Of a DNA stretch of 64,000 bases, positions 34,794-45,600 are shown piece after piece. The notes beneath the pieces were generated by a model that saw nothing but the letters and a program-made list of their open reading frames with translations, did no database searches and was not told where the DNA came from. A program made the position numbers and the translations under genes. The DNA lies in the NCBI RefSeq assembly GCF_030161395.1, contig NZ_BSST01000001.1, forward strand, positions 1,116,001 to 1,180,000, given 5' to 3'. The DNA comes from Thalassotalea insulae (GTDB lineage Bacteria; Pseudomonadota; Gammaproteobacteria; Enterobacterales; Alteromonadaceae). Every line of letters starts with the position of its first letter. Positions within the stretch are counted from its first letter, which is position 1.

Positions 34794-36101
34794 TTAAGTA
34801 TGGTTATTTTTTTTCAGCCAATGTGTAGCAGCCATATACCCCGATAAGGCTGCTGCACCTGCATGTTCACCTGGAGGATAAATGGTATGTCCAGCACGTA
34901 AAATATTGTCATTATCGGTTTTTATCGTTGGTTTATTGTCGTGGTGGATAAATGGCATTACTCGGCTTGATAAACCATGATAATGAACAAAGTCATCAGG
35001 TGTTATGAGCTCTTGAAACACAATGTGTTGCTTTATCCCGGGTAACATTTGCTCTAAGCAACTAAGAATGTAATCACAATAATATGAACGGCCTTCTTCA
35101 TCTAGTTGGTTGATATCCCTAGGTAAATAGAAATAGGCATTGATAGTGTACTCATCTTCAATTTGTTGCTTTAAATCGCTCTTAAAAACATGAAAGCCAA
35201 ATTTATCAGGTTTTTCTCCTTTATCTAAAGCTGTAAACCAAGAAGATACATTTTCCTGATAGTAAGACAGGGTATGTGTATCTTCTGGGTATATAAATTC
35301 TTTTTTCACACTAAGGCATAGCATTGATAGTGGTAGGCCTCGCTTAGTGCCTTCAGAGTAGTTACTTGCACGCTCAGATGTATCAATTACCGCATCGACA
35401 ATAATTTCATCTTTACCGTTATTAAACTCTATATGGTATTTATCATTATCAGGAGTAACGTTAGTGACATGCCTATTGAGTCTTAACGCTCCTTTTAATC
35501 GTGTAAACTCATTGGCAATTGCATCAGACATCACCTGCGGTCCACCAACAGGGCAGGCCATATTGATGTAACCATAGTTGTAGGTTTTGTCTAAGGTGAA
35601 GTAGGACGTTTGAATATCATTAGGCGCAACACCCATAAAATAAGAGATTATTTTAGCTAAGTCGTTAACTGCCCCAGGGGTTGTATGTTTATCAACAAAA
35701 TGACCAATAGTCTGTGTTTTTTTAAACGGAAGTTGCTGCGTTAAAATGGCTAAAATTAATCGACAAAGGTTCTTCCAATCACCTTTTAATTTTTTTACCA
35801 TATCAATATCAGGTGAGGCATTGAACCATTTATTGCGATAGAAAATAGAGGATTTCTTATATTCAAAGTCTAGCTTAACATCTAGTTGAGCCAGCATTTT
35901 AACTAGCCCTTCACCAAAGTCATTGCACGCAATAACAAATTCACGTTCACCGATGTAAAAAGTACCACAAAGCCCCCCAACTTGGTGGCGTTTATCTATT
36001 AAGGTAACTTGGTGCCCTTGTTTTTGAATGGTTAATGCTGAAATTAATCCAGCAAGGCCAGCCCCTATAACGGCAACATGCTTTTTATTGACATCATCCA
36101 T
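34794..36101 (-). CDS. FAD-dependent oxidoreductase (phytoene-desaturase/amine-oxidase-like)
   Basis: About 435 residues. N-terminal dinucleotide-binding motif VAVIGAGLAGLISALTIQKQ followed by GGLCGTFYIG; C-terminal HTIYPPGEHAGAAALSGYMA, the usual flavin-contacting end of the NAD(P)-binding/phytoene-desaturase group. It probably oxidises or desaturates a lipid-like intermediate. I use ATG 36101 with AAGGTG in front, overlapping the 3' end of the GMC gene by 8 bp, so the two are coupled. Confidence 0.85.
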   Translation of the reverse strand: MDDVNKKHVAVIGAGLAGLISALTIQKQGHQVTLIDKRHQVGGLCGTFYIGEREFVIACNDFGEGLVKMLAQLDVKLDFEYKKSSIFYRNKWFNASPDIDMVKKLKGDWKNLCRLILAILTQQLPFKKTQTIGHFVDKHTTPGAVNDLAKIISYFMGVAPNDIQTSYFTLDKTYNYGYINMACPVGGPQVMSDAIANEFTRLKGALRLNRHVTNVTPDNDKYHIEFNNGKDEIIVDAVIDTSERASNYSEGTKRGLPLSMLCLSVKKEFIYPEDTHTLSYYQENVSSWFTALDKGEKPDKFGFHVFKSDLKQQIEDEYTINAYFYLPRDINQLDEEGRSYYCDYILSCLEQMLPGIKQHIVFQELITPDDFVHYHGLSSRVMPFIHHDNKPTIKTDNDNILRAGHTIYPPGEHAGAAALSGYMAATHWLKKNNHT

Positions 36102-37692
36102 GGTAGTCACCTTGTTTTCTATGCCATTTTTTAATGATTTTTTTGGATGAACGTAGTGCTAGCGCATGCATAGTTAATGTTGGGTTTACTGAGCTACCTG
36201 TTGGAAATAAACATCCACCACTAATATAGATATTTTTAACCCCATGCACTCGGCCAAAACGATCTGTTGCTGACTTTCTTGGGTTCCATCCCATTCTCAT
36301 TGTCCCCATAGGGTGACTTTCAAAAAGTTCTGATGTGTATGTTCTAGTTGATCCTGCGGCATACATGAGTTCATTTAATTTGTCTGTTGCATGAGCAAAT
36401 GCATTTCTGTCATTTTGATGCCATTCATAATGGATATGAGGTTGCGGCATACCCAAATCATCAAGGTTATTCCAGTCAACAGTAATTCTGTTCGATTCCA
36501 CAGGCATTCCCTCAATAAAAGCAATGGCGACCATAGATTTATTGTAATCTGCCATTTCTTCTTTAAGCGCTAGACCATTAAGTTTATGCAGAGGAAAAGC
36601 GGCTAATGAACCTGCGCCAGAACCATTTAATGAAAGTAATGTAAAGCCACCGATATAGTCATCTCGTTCAGTGTTTACGCATGTATCAAGTGACATGACA
36701 TTAGCCATACTATGACCAACATAGGTATTCAATTCATAAGGCGTGATCCCCATGCCAATACATGTTGCATGAGAATAGAAGTTTCGACCAATTTGGTCAT
36801 ATTTATTGCCTATGCCATTTGGGTGTTTGTCACTTACAGAGCTTAGTAATAATCGAGGAATTTCAAAAGGATTATTAGCTAAAATGATAAAATCGGCCTC
36901 TGCTTGAGATGTCAGCCCTGTGTTTAAGTTAGCATAGCTAATACCTGTAGCTCGCCTTCCAGAGTTATTAGTTTCGACTTTTGTGACGACACTATGTGTT
37001 TCTAAGGTTAAAAGTCCGGTTCGAAGCGCAGGCTTTATTAAAACCTCATCAGCTTGATATTTTGCATCAGTGCGACAACCAGAGCGACAATAACCACAAT
37101 TTACGCACCCGCTTCTACCATTGTATGCTTGTGAGTTGGTGGCGACTCTCCCAGCATGTGAGCGCAATCCTAAGTTTGCAAAGCCTTGCTGTAATTGGCG
37201 TGAACTCGGGTATATAGGCATCGGTGGGTTTGGTGGTAATGGCGTACCTTGTTCATCCCAAACGGTTGCCTCTCCAGAAACCCCCATTTGTTCTTCTGCT
37301 TTATTATAAAATGGCTGTAACATCCTTTTATTGATGGGCCAATCCGCTGTATTGGCACCTTCTGGACAACCAAATTTAGAGGCAAAGCGAAAATCATGTT
37401 TAAACATACGAAAGGCAGCTGCTGTCCATGATAATGTACCTCCGCCAACTTGAGTTCCAAGGTTTGGGCCACCATCAAATGCATCACCGGTGATCTTATA
37501 GCCCGTGTAATCCCATATAAAGCGGAAAGTTTCAAGCTCATTTTCGATAAACTCTTTTTCATGATCCTTATAAAAAGGACCTTTTTCTATGCATAAAACT
37601 GTCATACCTGCTTCGGTTAATTCGTGCGCAAACACTGCTCCCATTGCTCCGGCACCGACAACGATTGCATCATATTTTTGTATATCTGACAT
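36094..37692 (-). CDS. GMC-family FAD oxidoreductase (large subunit)
   Basis: About 532 residues. FAD motif YDAIVVGAGAMGAVFAHELT, GGGTLSWTAAAFRMF, C-terminal FPTGSSVNPTLTMHALALRS with the NPT motif. A three-Cys stretch GCVNCGYCRSGC is like the Cys cluster of gluconate-2-dehydrogenase-type large subunits. ATG 37692 is preferred; a TTG at 37704 also fits. The next gene upstream encodes the typical small subunit 3. Likely oxidises an alcohol of the product to a ketone. Confidence 0.88.
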   Translation of the reverse strand: MSDIQKYDAIVVGAGAMGAVFAHELTEAGMTVLCIEKGPFYKDHEKEFIENELETFRFIWDYTGYKITGDAFDGGPNLGTQVGGGTLSWTAAAFRMFKHDFRFASKFGCPEGANTADWPINKRMLQPFYNKAEEQMGVSGEATVWDEQGTPLPPNPPMPIYPSSRQLQQGFANLGLRSHAGRVATNSQAYNGRSGCVNCGYCRSGCRTDAKYQADEVLIKPALRTGLLTLETHSVVTKVETNNSGRRATGISYANLNTGLTSQAEADFIILANNPFEIPRLLLSSVSDKHPNGIGNKYDQIGRNFYSHATCIGMGITPYELNTYVGHSMANVMSLDTCVNTERDDYIGGFTLLSLNGSGAGSLAAFPLHKLNGLALKEEMADYNKSMVAIAFIEGMPVESNRITVDWNNLDDLGMPQPHIHYEWHQNDRNAFAHATDKLNELMYAAGSTRTYTSELFESHPMGTMRMGWNPRKSATDRFGRVHGVKNIYISGGCLFPTGSSVNPTLTMHALALRSSKKIIKKWHRKQGDYHG

Positions 37693-37708
37693 ATTCTTTT
37701 CCAAATCC

Positions 37709-38119
37709 TTAAACTGGGTAACCTTCGGGGGTTAGTCCGCCTTGATCTATTGTTGGGCCAGGTAAACCTATGGCTTGATAGGCAGCGGGTAATCCGTAGT
37801 AATTTAATGTCGTTAATATTCTGAACGGGACCCAAAATGGGCGAAGATCTTCATTTTCCGCGATTACATTTGTCAGCGTTTGCAGGTTGTCTGCGGACAA
37901 ATCCCAAATATTTTGGTTATAAAAAGATAAAGAAATGCCGTTGATAATATCTAAAGCTGTTGCTGTTTTATTAAACGTATCGCTATCCCAACTAGCGGCT
38001 ATACTGGCAAATATTTCTGCAACAGGTAAATCTGAAGCTGCCGGGGCATCATTTGACGGAGGAATGATACCGTCCTGTAATACCCTGATGACTTTAAACT
38101 GTTGTTCATTAAAATTCAT
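37709..38119 (-). CDS. Gluconate 2-dehydrogenase subunit 3-like small subunit
   Basis: 136 residues; matches the subunit 3 family that forms a complex with GMC dehydrogenases (FNEQQFKVIRVLQDGIIPPS at the start, TPEGYPV at the end). Family members usually begin with a Tat signal that carries both subunits to the periplasm; here the protein starts directly with the mature fold, so the complex is probably cytoplasmic. It precedes the GMC gene by 16 bp. Confidence 0.82.
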   Translation of the reverse strand: MNFNEQQFKVIRVLQDGIIPPSNDAPAASDLPVAEIFASIAASWDSDTFNKTATALDIINGISLSFYNQNIWDLSADNLQTLTNVIAENEDLRPFWVPFRILTTLNYYGLPAAYQAIGLPGPTIDQGGLTPEGYPV

Positions 38120-38178
38120 ATTGGACTCGTAATCTTTATTGGACGTTATGTATTATTAATCTCATGTAAATAAAGGTG

Positions 38179-39525
38179 TTATATTGATTCAGATAACACG
38201 CGAATTGTTGTATCGAGATCTTCTACTGTATGCTCACTACTGATGAAAAAGCGTAACCTTGCTTCCCCTAAAGGTACTGATGGATAAAACATAGGATGCA
38301 CACTAACCCCTTTTTTAAATAATTTGTCTGCCAGAATAATGGCTTTTTCTGAATCACCAACAATTATTGGTACGATGGGTGTATCGCAACTTGGGCCGGT
38401 GTTGAAGCCTGACTGCTTTGCTTTTTGAATAAAGAGCTGGGTATTTTTTTGTAAACGTTGAACACGTTCGTTTGATCGTTCAATAACATCTAAGCTTGCG
38501 ACAGCGGCAGCAGCATTTGCTGGAGTGATACCTGCTGCGTATACAAATCCTGGTGTCGTATATTTTAAGTAGTTAATTAAACTCTTACGTCCAGCAATAT
38601 AACCACCATTGCTTGCTAATGCTTTACTTAACGTCCCCATCCAGAAGTCGACTTCTTGAGCATTGATACCATAATATTCACCTATGCCCCGCCCTGTTTT
38701 ACCTACAGTACCTAATGAATGTGCTTCATCAACATAAAGTAATACTGGATATTTTTTTCTTAAACGGACGAATTTGTCCAGTGGTGCCAAGTCGCCGTCC
38801 ATACTGTAAGCACCTTCAATGATAATAACGATTTTCTGGTAGTTATTAATATTCTCCTTGATGATTTGTTCGCATTTTTCTGTGTCATTGTGAGGAAAAG
38901 CAATGCGACGAGCACCAGATAGAATGCAACCTTCTACAACACTATTGTGACTTAAATCATCATAAATAATTAAGTCGTTACTATTAAACATATGACCTAT
39001 AACGGTAACATTTGTCGAATGACCGCCGGCGCATACTAGCGCTGCCTCAGTACCGATAAAGTTAGCTATTTTCTGTTCTAACTCTCCGTGAATGGGTTTT
39101 TCACCAGCGGCGAGGCGGCTAGCAGATGGCGATGTACCATAGATATCTATCGCTTCTTTCGCTTTTATTTGCACTTCTTCTAGACCTGATAAACCTAGGT
39201 AGTTGTAGCTTGAGTAGTTAATGTATTGTGTGCCAGAAATTTGGGTGACATTACCTGCAACTTTTTCGTTAATTCTAAAATATGGGTTTTCAACCCCACA
39301 TTTGTTTAACAGTGCTTTTACCTGATTAAATTGTTTGACTTCTGGGTAATTATCAAAATCTCTAATATCAAAGGCTCGCGCATTTATTTGTTGTGATGGT
39401 GGTGCTTTGACGACTTTTGATGTGTTTTTTTGTTTGGCTAATAATGCCATTACGTTAGCTTTACGATTAGCAATGTCTGAGTTTTTCGAATCTATTGATT
39501 TCTTTTCACTTTCTAAAGCGTACAT
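38179..39525 (-). CDS. PLP-dependent alpha-oxoamine synthase (KAPA synthase/SPT-like)
   Basis: 448 residues. The alpha-oxoamine synthase fold with SSYNYLGLSG, DDLSHNSVVEGCILSGAR, LLYVDEAHSLGTVGKTGRG and PLP lysine K301 in GTLSKALASNGGYIAG. Members join an acyl thioester to an amino acid with loss of CO2 (for example serine palmitoyltransferase or KAPA synthase). It has an N-terminal extension of about 60 residues, as in PKS-associated members. Directly downstream of the PKS gene, so it probably releases the polyketide acyl chain as an aminoketone. RBS AAAGGA precedes the ATG. Confidence 0.9.
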   Translation of the reverse strand: MYALESEKKSIDSKNSDIANRKANVMALLAKQKNTSKVVKAPPSQQINARAFDIRDFDNYPEVKQFNQVKALLNKCGVENPYFRINEKVAGNVTQISGTQYINYSSYNYLGLSGLEEVQIKAKEAIDIYGTSPSASRLAAGEKPIHGELEQKIANFIGTEAALVCAGGHSTNVTVIGHMFNSNDLIIYDDLSHNSVVEGCILSGARRIAFPHNDTEKCEQIIKENINNYQKIVIIIEGAYSMDGDLAPLDKFVRLRKKYPVLLYVDEAHSLGTVGKTGRGIGEYYGINAQEVDFWMGTLSKALASNGGYIAGRKSLINYLKYTTPGFVYAAGITPANAAAAVASLDVIERSNERVQRLQKNTQLFIQKAKQSGFNTGPSCDTPIVPIIVGDSEKAIILADKLFKKGVSVHPMFYPSVPLGEARLRFFISSEHTVEDLDTTIRVLSESI

Positions 39526-39562
39526 AATTTTATCCTTTTACTATCACGCTGTTGTAGTAAAT

Positions 39563-39592
39563 GCGGATTGAAAATTCTTATTTTCAATCCGC
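39563..39592. repeat. 13-bp perfect hairpin between PKS and oxoamine synthase genes
   Basis: Stem GCGGATTGAAAAT with loop TCTT and perfect right arm. Lies between the PKS stop and the start of the next gene. No T run follows on either strand, so it is more likely an RNA processing or stability element that differentially tunes the two genes than a full terminator. Confidence 0.6.
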
Positions 39593-39606
39593 TACAATAT
39601 TACTGG

Positions 39607-42600
39607 TTAATATTTTTCACTTATTTGAAGGGCTAAAGTATTAGCCACTTGGTCTAGAGACGGTCCACTTAGTAGTTCCATTGACGTTACACTGAAGCCA
39701 AATTTTGTCCGTAAATTGGCAGAGTATTCAACACTCATTATGGAGTCTATACCTAACTCGCTAATGCTACGGTCACTACTAATGTCATCAACTGACATAT
39801 TGAGTAGTTGACTAAGTTCTATTGATAATATCTCTTTCAAACGAGAGAAGTATGCTTCCTGATCGTCAATCAACTCCAATAAGCTAACAAGTCCAGCAGG
39901 AATTTCACTATTGGCCTTCGCTTTTTCTACTAGTCCTTTAAAACGACTAGAAGCAGAAGATTTGGGTGATTCTTGTGCCCAAGCTGACCAATCAATGTCG
40001 AAGAAGCCTACTTGTCTCGGTTGCTCATTTAATAGATAGCCAAGACCTTTTAGTACATCATTTGTCGTGAATCCTTTTAAGCCTTTTGCCGTCAATATAT
40101 TTGCTAAATCCTGATCTCGAGAAACGACGCCAATCTCTTGTAAAACCCCAAGATTTATCGTGGTTGAAGATAGCCCTTGTTGGTGACGTTGTTGTGCAAA
40201 CGCATCTAAATACGCATTAGCGGCTACATAGTTAGTTTGCCCAATGTTGCCAATAATTGAGGAGATGGATGAAAAGCAAATGAAATGATCTAGTGAGATG
40301 TTTTTTGTTGCATTGTGAAGGTTAATCGCTCCAGCAACTTTCGGCTCTAATACATACTTCATACGTTGAGCGTTCATGTTGACAGTAAGATCATCATCTA
40401 AAACCATGGCACCATGAATAATGCCTTTTAGTGGTAGCATTGTGCTTTCAATATCTTTGACTAAATCTGTTACTGCTTGTTTGTCAGTGATATTAACATC
40501 GAAAAGTTGAACATTTATTTGTCGTTTTTCCATCTCTTCGACAAAATTGCGTGCCTGAGTACGAGTTGAACCTTTGCGACTGACCAATGCCAGTGATTGT
40601 ACTCCTTGATTAGCTAGCCAACGCGCAATTTCTAAGCCTAAACCGTCTGTTCCACCTGTAATAAGATATGTCGACTGACGATTAACTGATGGGATATTGT
40701 CAGTACGATGAATTTCAATGTTAGCGTTATCAAAGTCTATACGTATTGGGGCTGTTTCATCGGCGCATTCGATGAGTTTTTGTAATACGGGCCATTGAGA
40801 GAAATTGATACGAGCTTCTGCTACTTGGGAGAATTTATTATCTCTAACAGCTGCCAACCAATTCACGTGATATTCAGAACGATATGAAGTATCTGTTATT
40901 AAACGGTTTAAAACATTGACTGAGCAGTATTGATAATTATCTGGTAGCTGAGCACTTTCAGGAAAGTTCAAAACTCCTGATTTCTCTTGTGCAACGTGGC
41001 AATACAAGCTTGACTCACTTAGTAACTTAAAGCAGTGTGTAAAATGCTCCTTATTAAGGTCATTGATAACTAAAGCAAATTTTTCATTATTCGTTGATTG
41101 ATTCAGTTGACTGATGTAGCTTAAGTCTGAATTATCTGCAACCATAGATACGCCAAGTTCTGCTAATTCTTGGCGTAATATAGACGTAGGTGCCGTTGTA
41201 TAAACTTTGCAGTTTTGCGCCAACGCTAATTGTATTAACGCGGTGCCTGTGGTTGTATGACCATTTTGAATGAACACATTGCCATGAAGTTTTTCTTTGA
41301 CGCTATCAAGCGTTGCTAATGCACTTAATTGGCCAATATAGCGTAATGCAATTTCAGGTTGTATGTCTTTTTCAAGCTTCTCGCAGTAGCTTTCTGACAA
41401 GGTAACGACGTTAGATAATGTTTGATCTGTGATTAGCGCAACGACTAGATCACCTTTGCCAAACTCTTTACTTTCACTTTCTACAACAGTTGCCATTGCT
41501 ACATGTGGAACAGACAAAGCGTTTAAAGGTTGTTTATTTGCTGCTAAATTACCCGCATTTGTATGAGCAGAATGCAAACGTATAGTTATTTGCCCATCGC
41601 CTGGACTACTCGGAAGTATTAGCTGATAGCCGCCCTGATTGGATGATTGCGCCGTTAGGTCAATTGCGATTGCCGAGGTTTGTGAATTATGCTGTTCAAT
41701 TACGTTTTGTTCACCTGATTCAACACTTTTAGCAGCTAACACTTTAACAAACCTTAAATCACCACGGTATGCTATATCTTCACAGTTATCCTTGTTTGTT
41801 AAGTCAATCCATAATTGCGACATTTCTTCAGCGAAATAGCTTTCTTCACCACTAAAATCGATATGACGTGGTTGAATATTTGCAATCTCGTTGCCTAATA
41901 AATGCGTGAGTGAGCTAATTGCTGATTGAGCTGCGTTAATTTTTTCTACTGGTGTAACCGCTTGGCTACCTTGACTTATAAATACGAAGTTTATTTCGTT
42001 ATTCTTTACATTATCAAGGGTGAGGTTTGATATACAGCGTGCAACACTGACCATAGGTAAACTCTGAGAAATACATTGATTGACTGTTTCTTCAGAATCT
42101 AATGGGGTAGTGTTGCAATCAGGAATATAAATTAATTGAGTAATCCCTTTTTGTAAATACTCGCTTACTAGGTTTGACAGCTCATCTAAGTAATCATCGG
42201 ACTCAGTGTTATTTGTCATTTGACTCAAATCTATTGATGAGTATTGGCCGTTAGCATCAGATGCTCGTGCTTGTATTGCTTGAGATACTTTAAAGCTTTT
42301 TTCATCACTGTGATCAGCGATGATTAACCAGTTTTCATTGATTAACAAATCACTCGTATTAAGTTCAGTGGTATCTTGTTCAGTTGACAGCCATTGATAC
42401 TGATAAAAGCATTGCGTTATATCTGTGGTGAGTTGCTCACTTTCTTCACTCGCTAATGCTTGGCAAACGAGTTGCTGTAATTCGACTAAAACTTCCCCCG
42501 TAGCATCAATCAACTTTATGCTACATGTCATCGCACTGCCAGTTTGCTCAATTAATTCTCCAACACACCAGCACTCTTTACCAGGTTGGCGGTAAAGTGT

Positions 42601-45600
42601 TATTTGACCAACTTCAACAGGTACCATCGGAGTTGCATTATTAGTGTTATCTGTTAAAGCAATTAAACTTTGAAAAGCGCCATCAAGTAAGGTGGGATAA
42701 ATTTGATATTGGTCAAAATCATTGTCTGATTCATCCTGATTGACTACAAGTTTAGCGATGACAACATTATCTGCAGCATGTATTTCTTTTATTGTTTGAA
42801 AATGCGCATCATAGCCCAACCCACGTTTTGCAAATGCTCGATACAATTCTTCTATATTGATCGTTCGATTGGTAGTTGCTTTCAACGATGTTAAGTCGAC
42901 TGGTTCTGCGTTTTTGCCAACTGGTAGAGCAATTAATTCTCCACTTGCATTTAATGTCCAGTTGTCATTATTGACATCGCTCGAATAAACTCGATACTGC
43001 CCCTGGTTTTCAACGATTCTTAGTTGCTGGGCTTTTTCCTCATCTATCATTAGCATGCGATAGAACTTTAAGTTTTCTATGGTAAAACTTGCGTCTTTAT
43101 TTTTTTGATACTTCTGTAAAGCTAGACCTGCTTCAACATAACCAGCGCCAGGGAAGACGACTCTAGTTGAAATTTTATGATCGGGTAAGAAAGGGAAGAA
43201 ATTGTCATTTATTTCTACTTGCCAAGATGGCTCAGGAGTCATTAATTTCTCGTAGAAAAAAGGATGTTGTTCGCCGCTACCAAGTAAGAAATTATTAGAT
43301 AGCTTGGATTCATTCCAATATTCCTCTCTCTGCCAAGGATAATTAGGCAATTTACAATAATTGGCATTGACAACTGCATCAGGCCATTGAAGTTTGTAGC
43401 CTTGATTAAATATACAGGCGAGAGATTGGAAAAACTGTATTTGCTCATCTTGTTTTCTTATCAGACTAGGAATTACTTTTCCGTCAGTTTGTTTATCAGA
43501 CAAACATTCACTAATAAAGTTACGAGTTACTGGATGAGGACCAATTTCAACAAAATCTTGATAACCATCGTCAATCAATTGTTTGATAGCTTTTTCAAAA
43601 CTGACAGGCTGACGAACATTATCCCACCAATAGTTAGCGTCAAATTGGGTGCCGCTTATTGCTTGACCTGTAGCCGTTGAGTACAAAAGGGTTGTTTCTT
43701 GATTAGGGGTAATATCAGATAAGACGCTAATTAATTCATCTTTAATCGGATCCATTTGATAGCTGTGATAAGCAACTTCTACAGCTAATATTCGATTAAA
43801 TATACCTTGCTGCTCTAATATTCCTGCAATTTCTTCTAACTGTTCTTCGTTGCCTGCAAGCGTGACACTTGAATTTGAATTGACAGCAGCTACAGATACT
43901 TCGTCATACATGTCAGCTAAATCAAAGGCACTCTGTCCTCCCATGCCGATAGCTAACATACTGCCCTGACCTGCGACTGTTTGTTGTAGTCGACTTCGGT
44001 GGAAACTTACTTTTAATGCGTCAGAAAGGGTCAATGCCCCAGATGCATATGCTGATGCTACTTCACCTACGCTATGACCAACTACTGCTGATGGTTGGAT
44101 CCCCCAACTTTTATAAAGAGCTAATAATCCGGCTTGAATAATAAAATTTGCTGGCTGTGCCACACGAGTACGCGCCATATTCGATTCTGCTTCCGTAGCC
44201 AGCATTTCAGCTTTTATTGACCAACCTGAAATTTTGTAAAATATGTTGTCACACTCGTCAACCACAGATTTAAAGATAGGGGATTTGTGATACAACTCTT
44301 GCCCCATTTTCCACCATTGGGGTCCCATACCAGTAAAGACAAAAACTAAGCCTTGTGATTCATCGCTGTTTTGACTACTTGTTACACAACCTTCAGGAAC
44401 TTCACCTCTGGCAAATTGCGCTAGCTTTTCTATTAAATTCTCTTTGTCACTAACAACAAAACAAACTCGCTCTTGAAGTGCAGTTCTGCGTAATGCGAGT
44501 GTGTAATTTAGCTCATCTATTGAGATATTTTGACCTGAGCTACTTTGTAAGTGTGTGAATAGCTTTTGGCAAACCTCTTTAAGAGCATCCGTTGTTTTTG
44601 CACTTAATGGAATTAAATGTAAAGGGTGCTGATTTAATGCAGTATCATTTTTTGTATTCTTCCGCGCAGAGCTACCGTTGATATGTTGCTCTAAAATGAT
44701 ATGACCATTAGTACCGCCATAGCCAAATGAATTAACCGATGCCATGCGGGGTTTATTACCTTCATCCCATACCGTATTTTCAACTGGAATTTGAATTACC
44801 CCATCTTTAAAGTCAATGTTTGGATTAGGGTTGTTAAAATGAAGGTTTGGCGGAATGATTCCTTTTTCAATTGATAAAGATGCTTTGATAATGCCCGCAA
44901 CACCAGCAGCCGATTCTGTATGACCAATGTTTGACTTAATTGAGCCAACATAGCATGGTTTTTCGGCAGATCTTTTTGGTGTGAATGTGGATGCGAGAGA
45001 ATCTATTTCGATTGGGTCGCCAGCTTGTGTTCCTGTGCCATGTGCTTCGATATATGAAACATCCAAAGGATTAATATTGGCCTCTTTATAAACTTGCTTT
45101 ATTAAGGCTTTTTGGGATGTAGAGCTAGGGAATGAGATACCATTTTGTGTATGACCATCCTGGTTTACACCGGTATTTCGAATGACAGAATAAATATGAT
45201 CGTTATCTTCAAGGGCTTTTGCTAATGGTTTAATGAGAATAATTCCCGCACCTTCACCACGAACATAACCTTGGGCGTCGGCATCAAAAGATTTACAACG
45301 ACCATGAGAGGATAAGAAGCCACCTTTACTCATTGATACCATGTATTCAGGCCGGGAGATAACATTGACCCCACCACTGATCGCCATTTCGCACTCGCCA
45401 TTCCATATGCTTTGGCATGCGTAGTGTGTTGAAACCATTGATGATGAGCAAGCCGTGTCGATTGTTAAACTAGGACCTTTCAAATCAAAGGTATAAGAGA
45501 GACGATTCGACAGCATTGTCATAGTAACGCTAGCTGCAGTAGACGACGTTATTTTTTCTAAGTTATCTCGACCAAGTTGTAGTAGTAGATTGTCAAGGTT

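Noticed and set aside
37121..37562. Several reverse and forward frames of 60-130 residues
   Set aside because: All overlap the GMC oxidoreductase gene, whose motifs and codon use are clear; antisense shadows.
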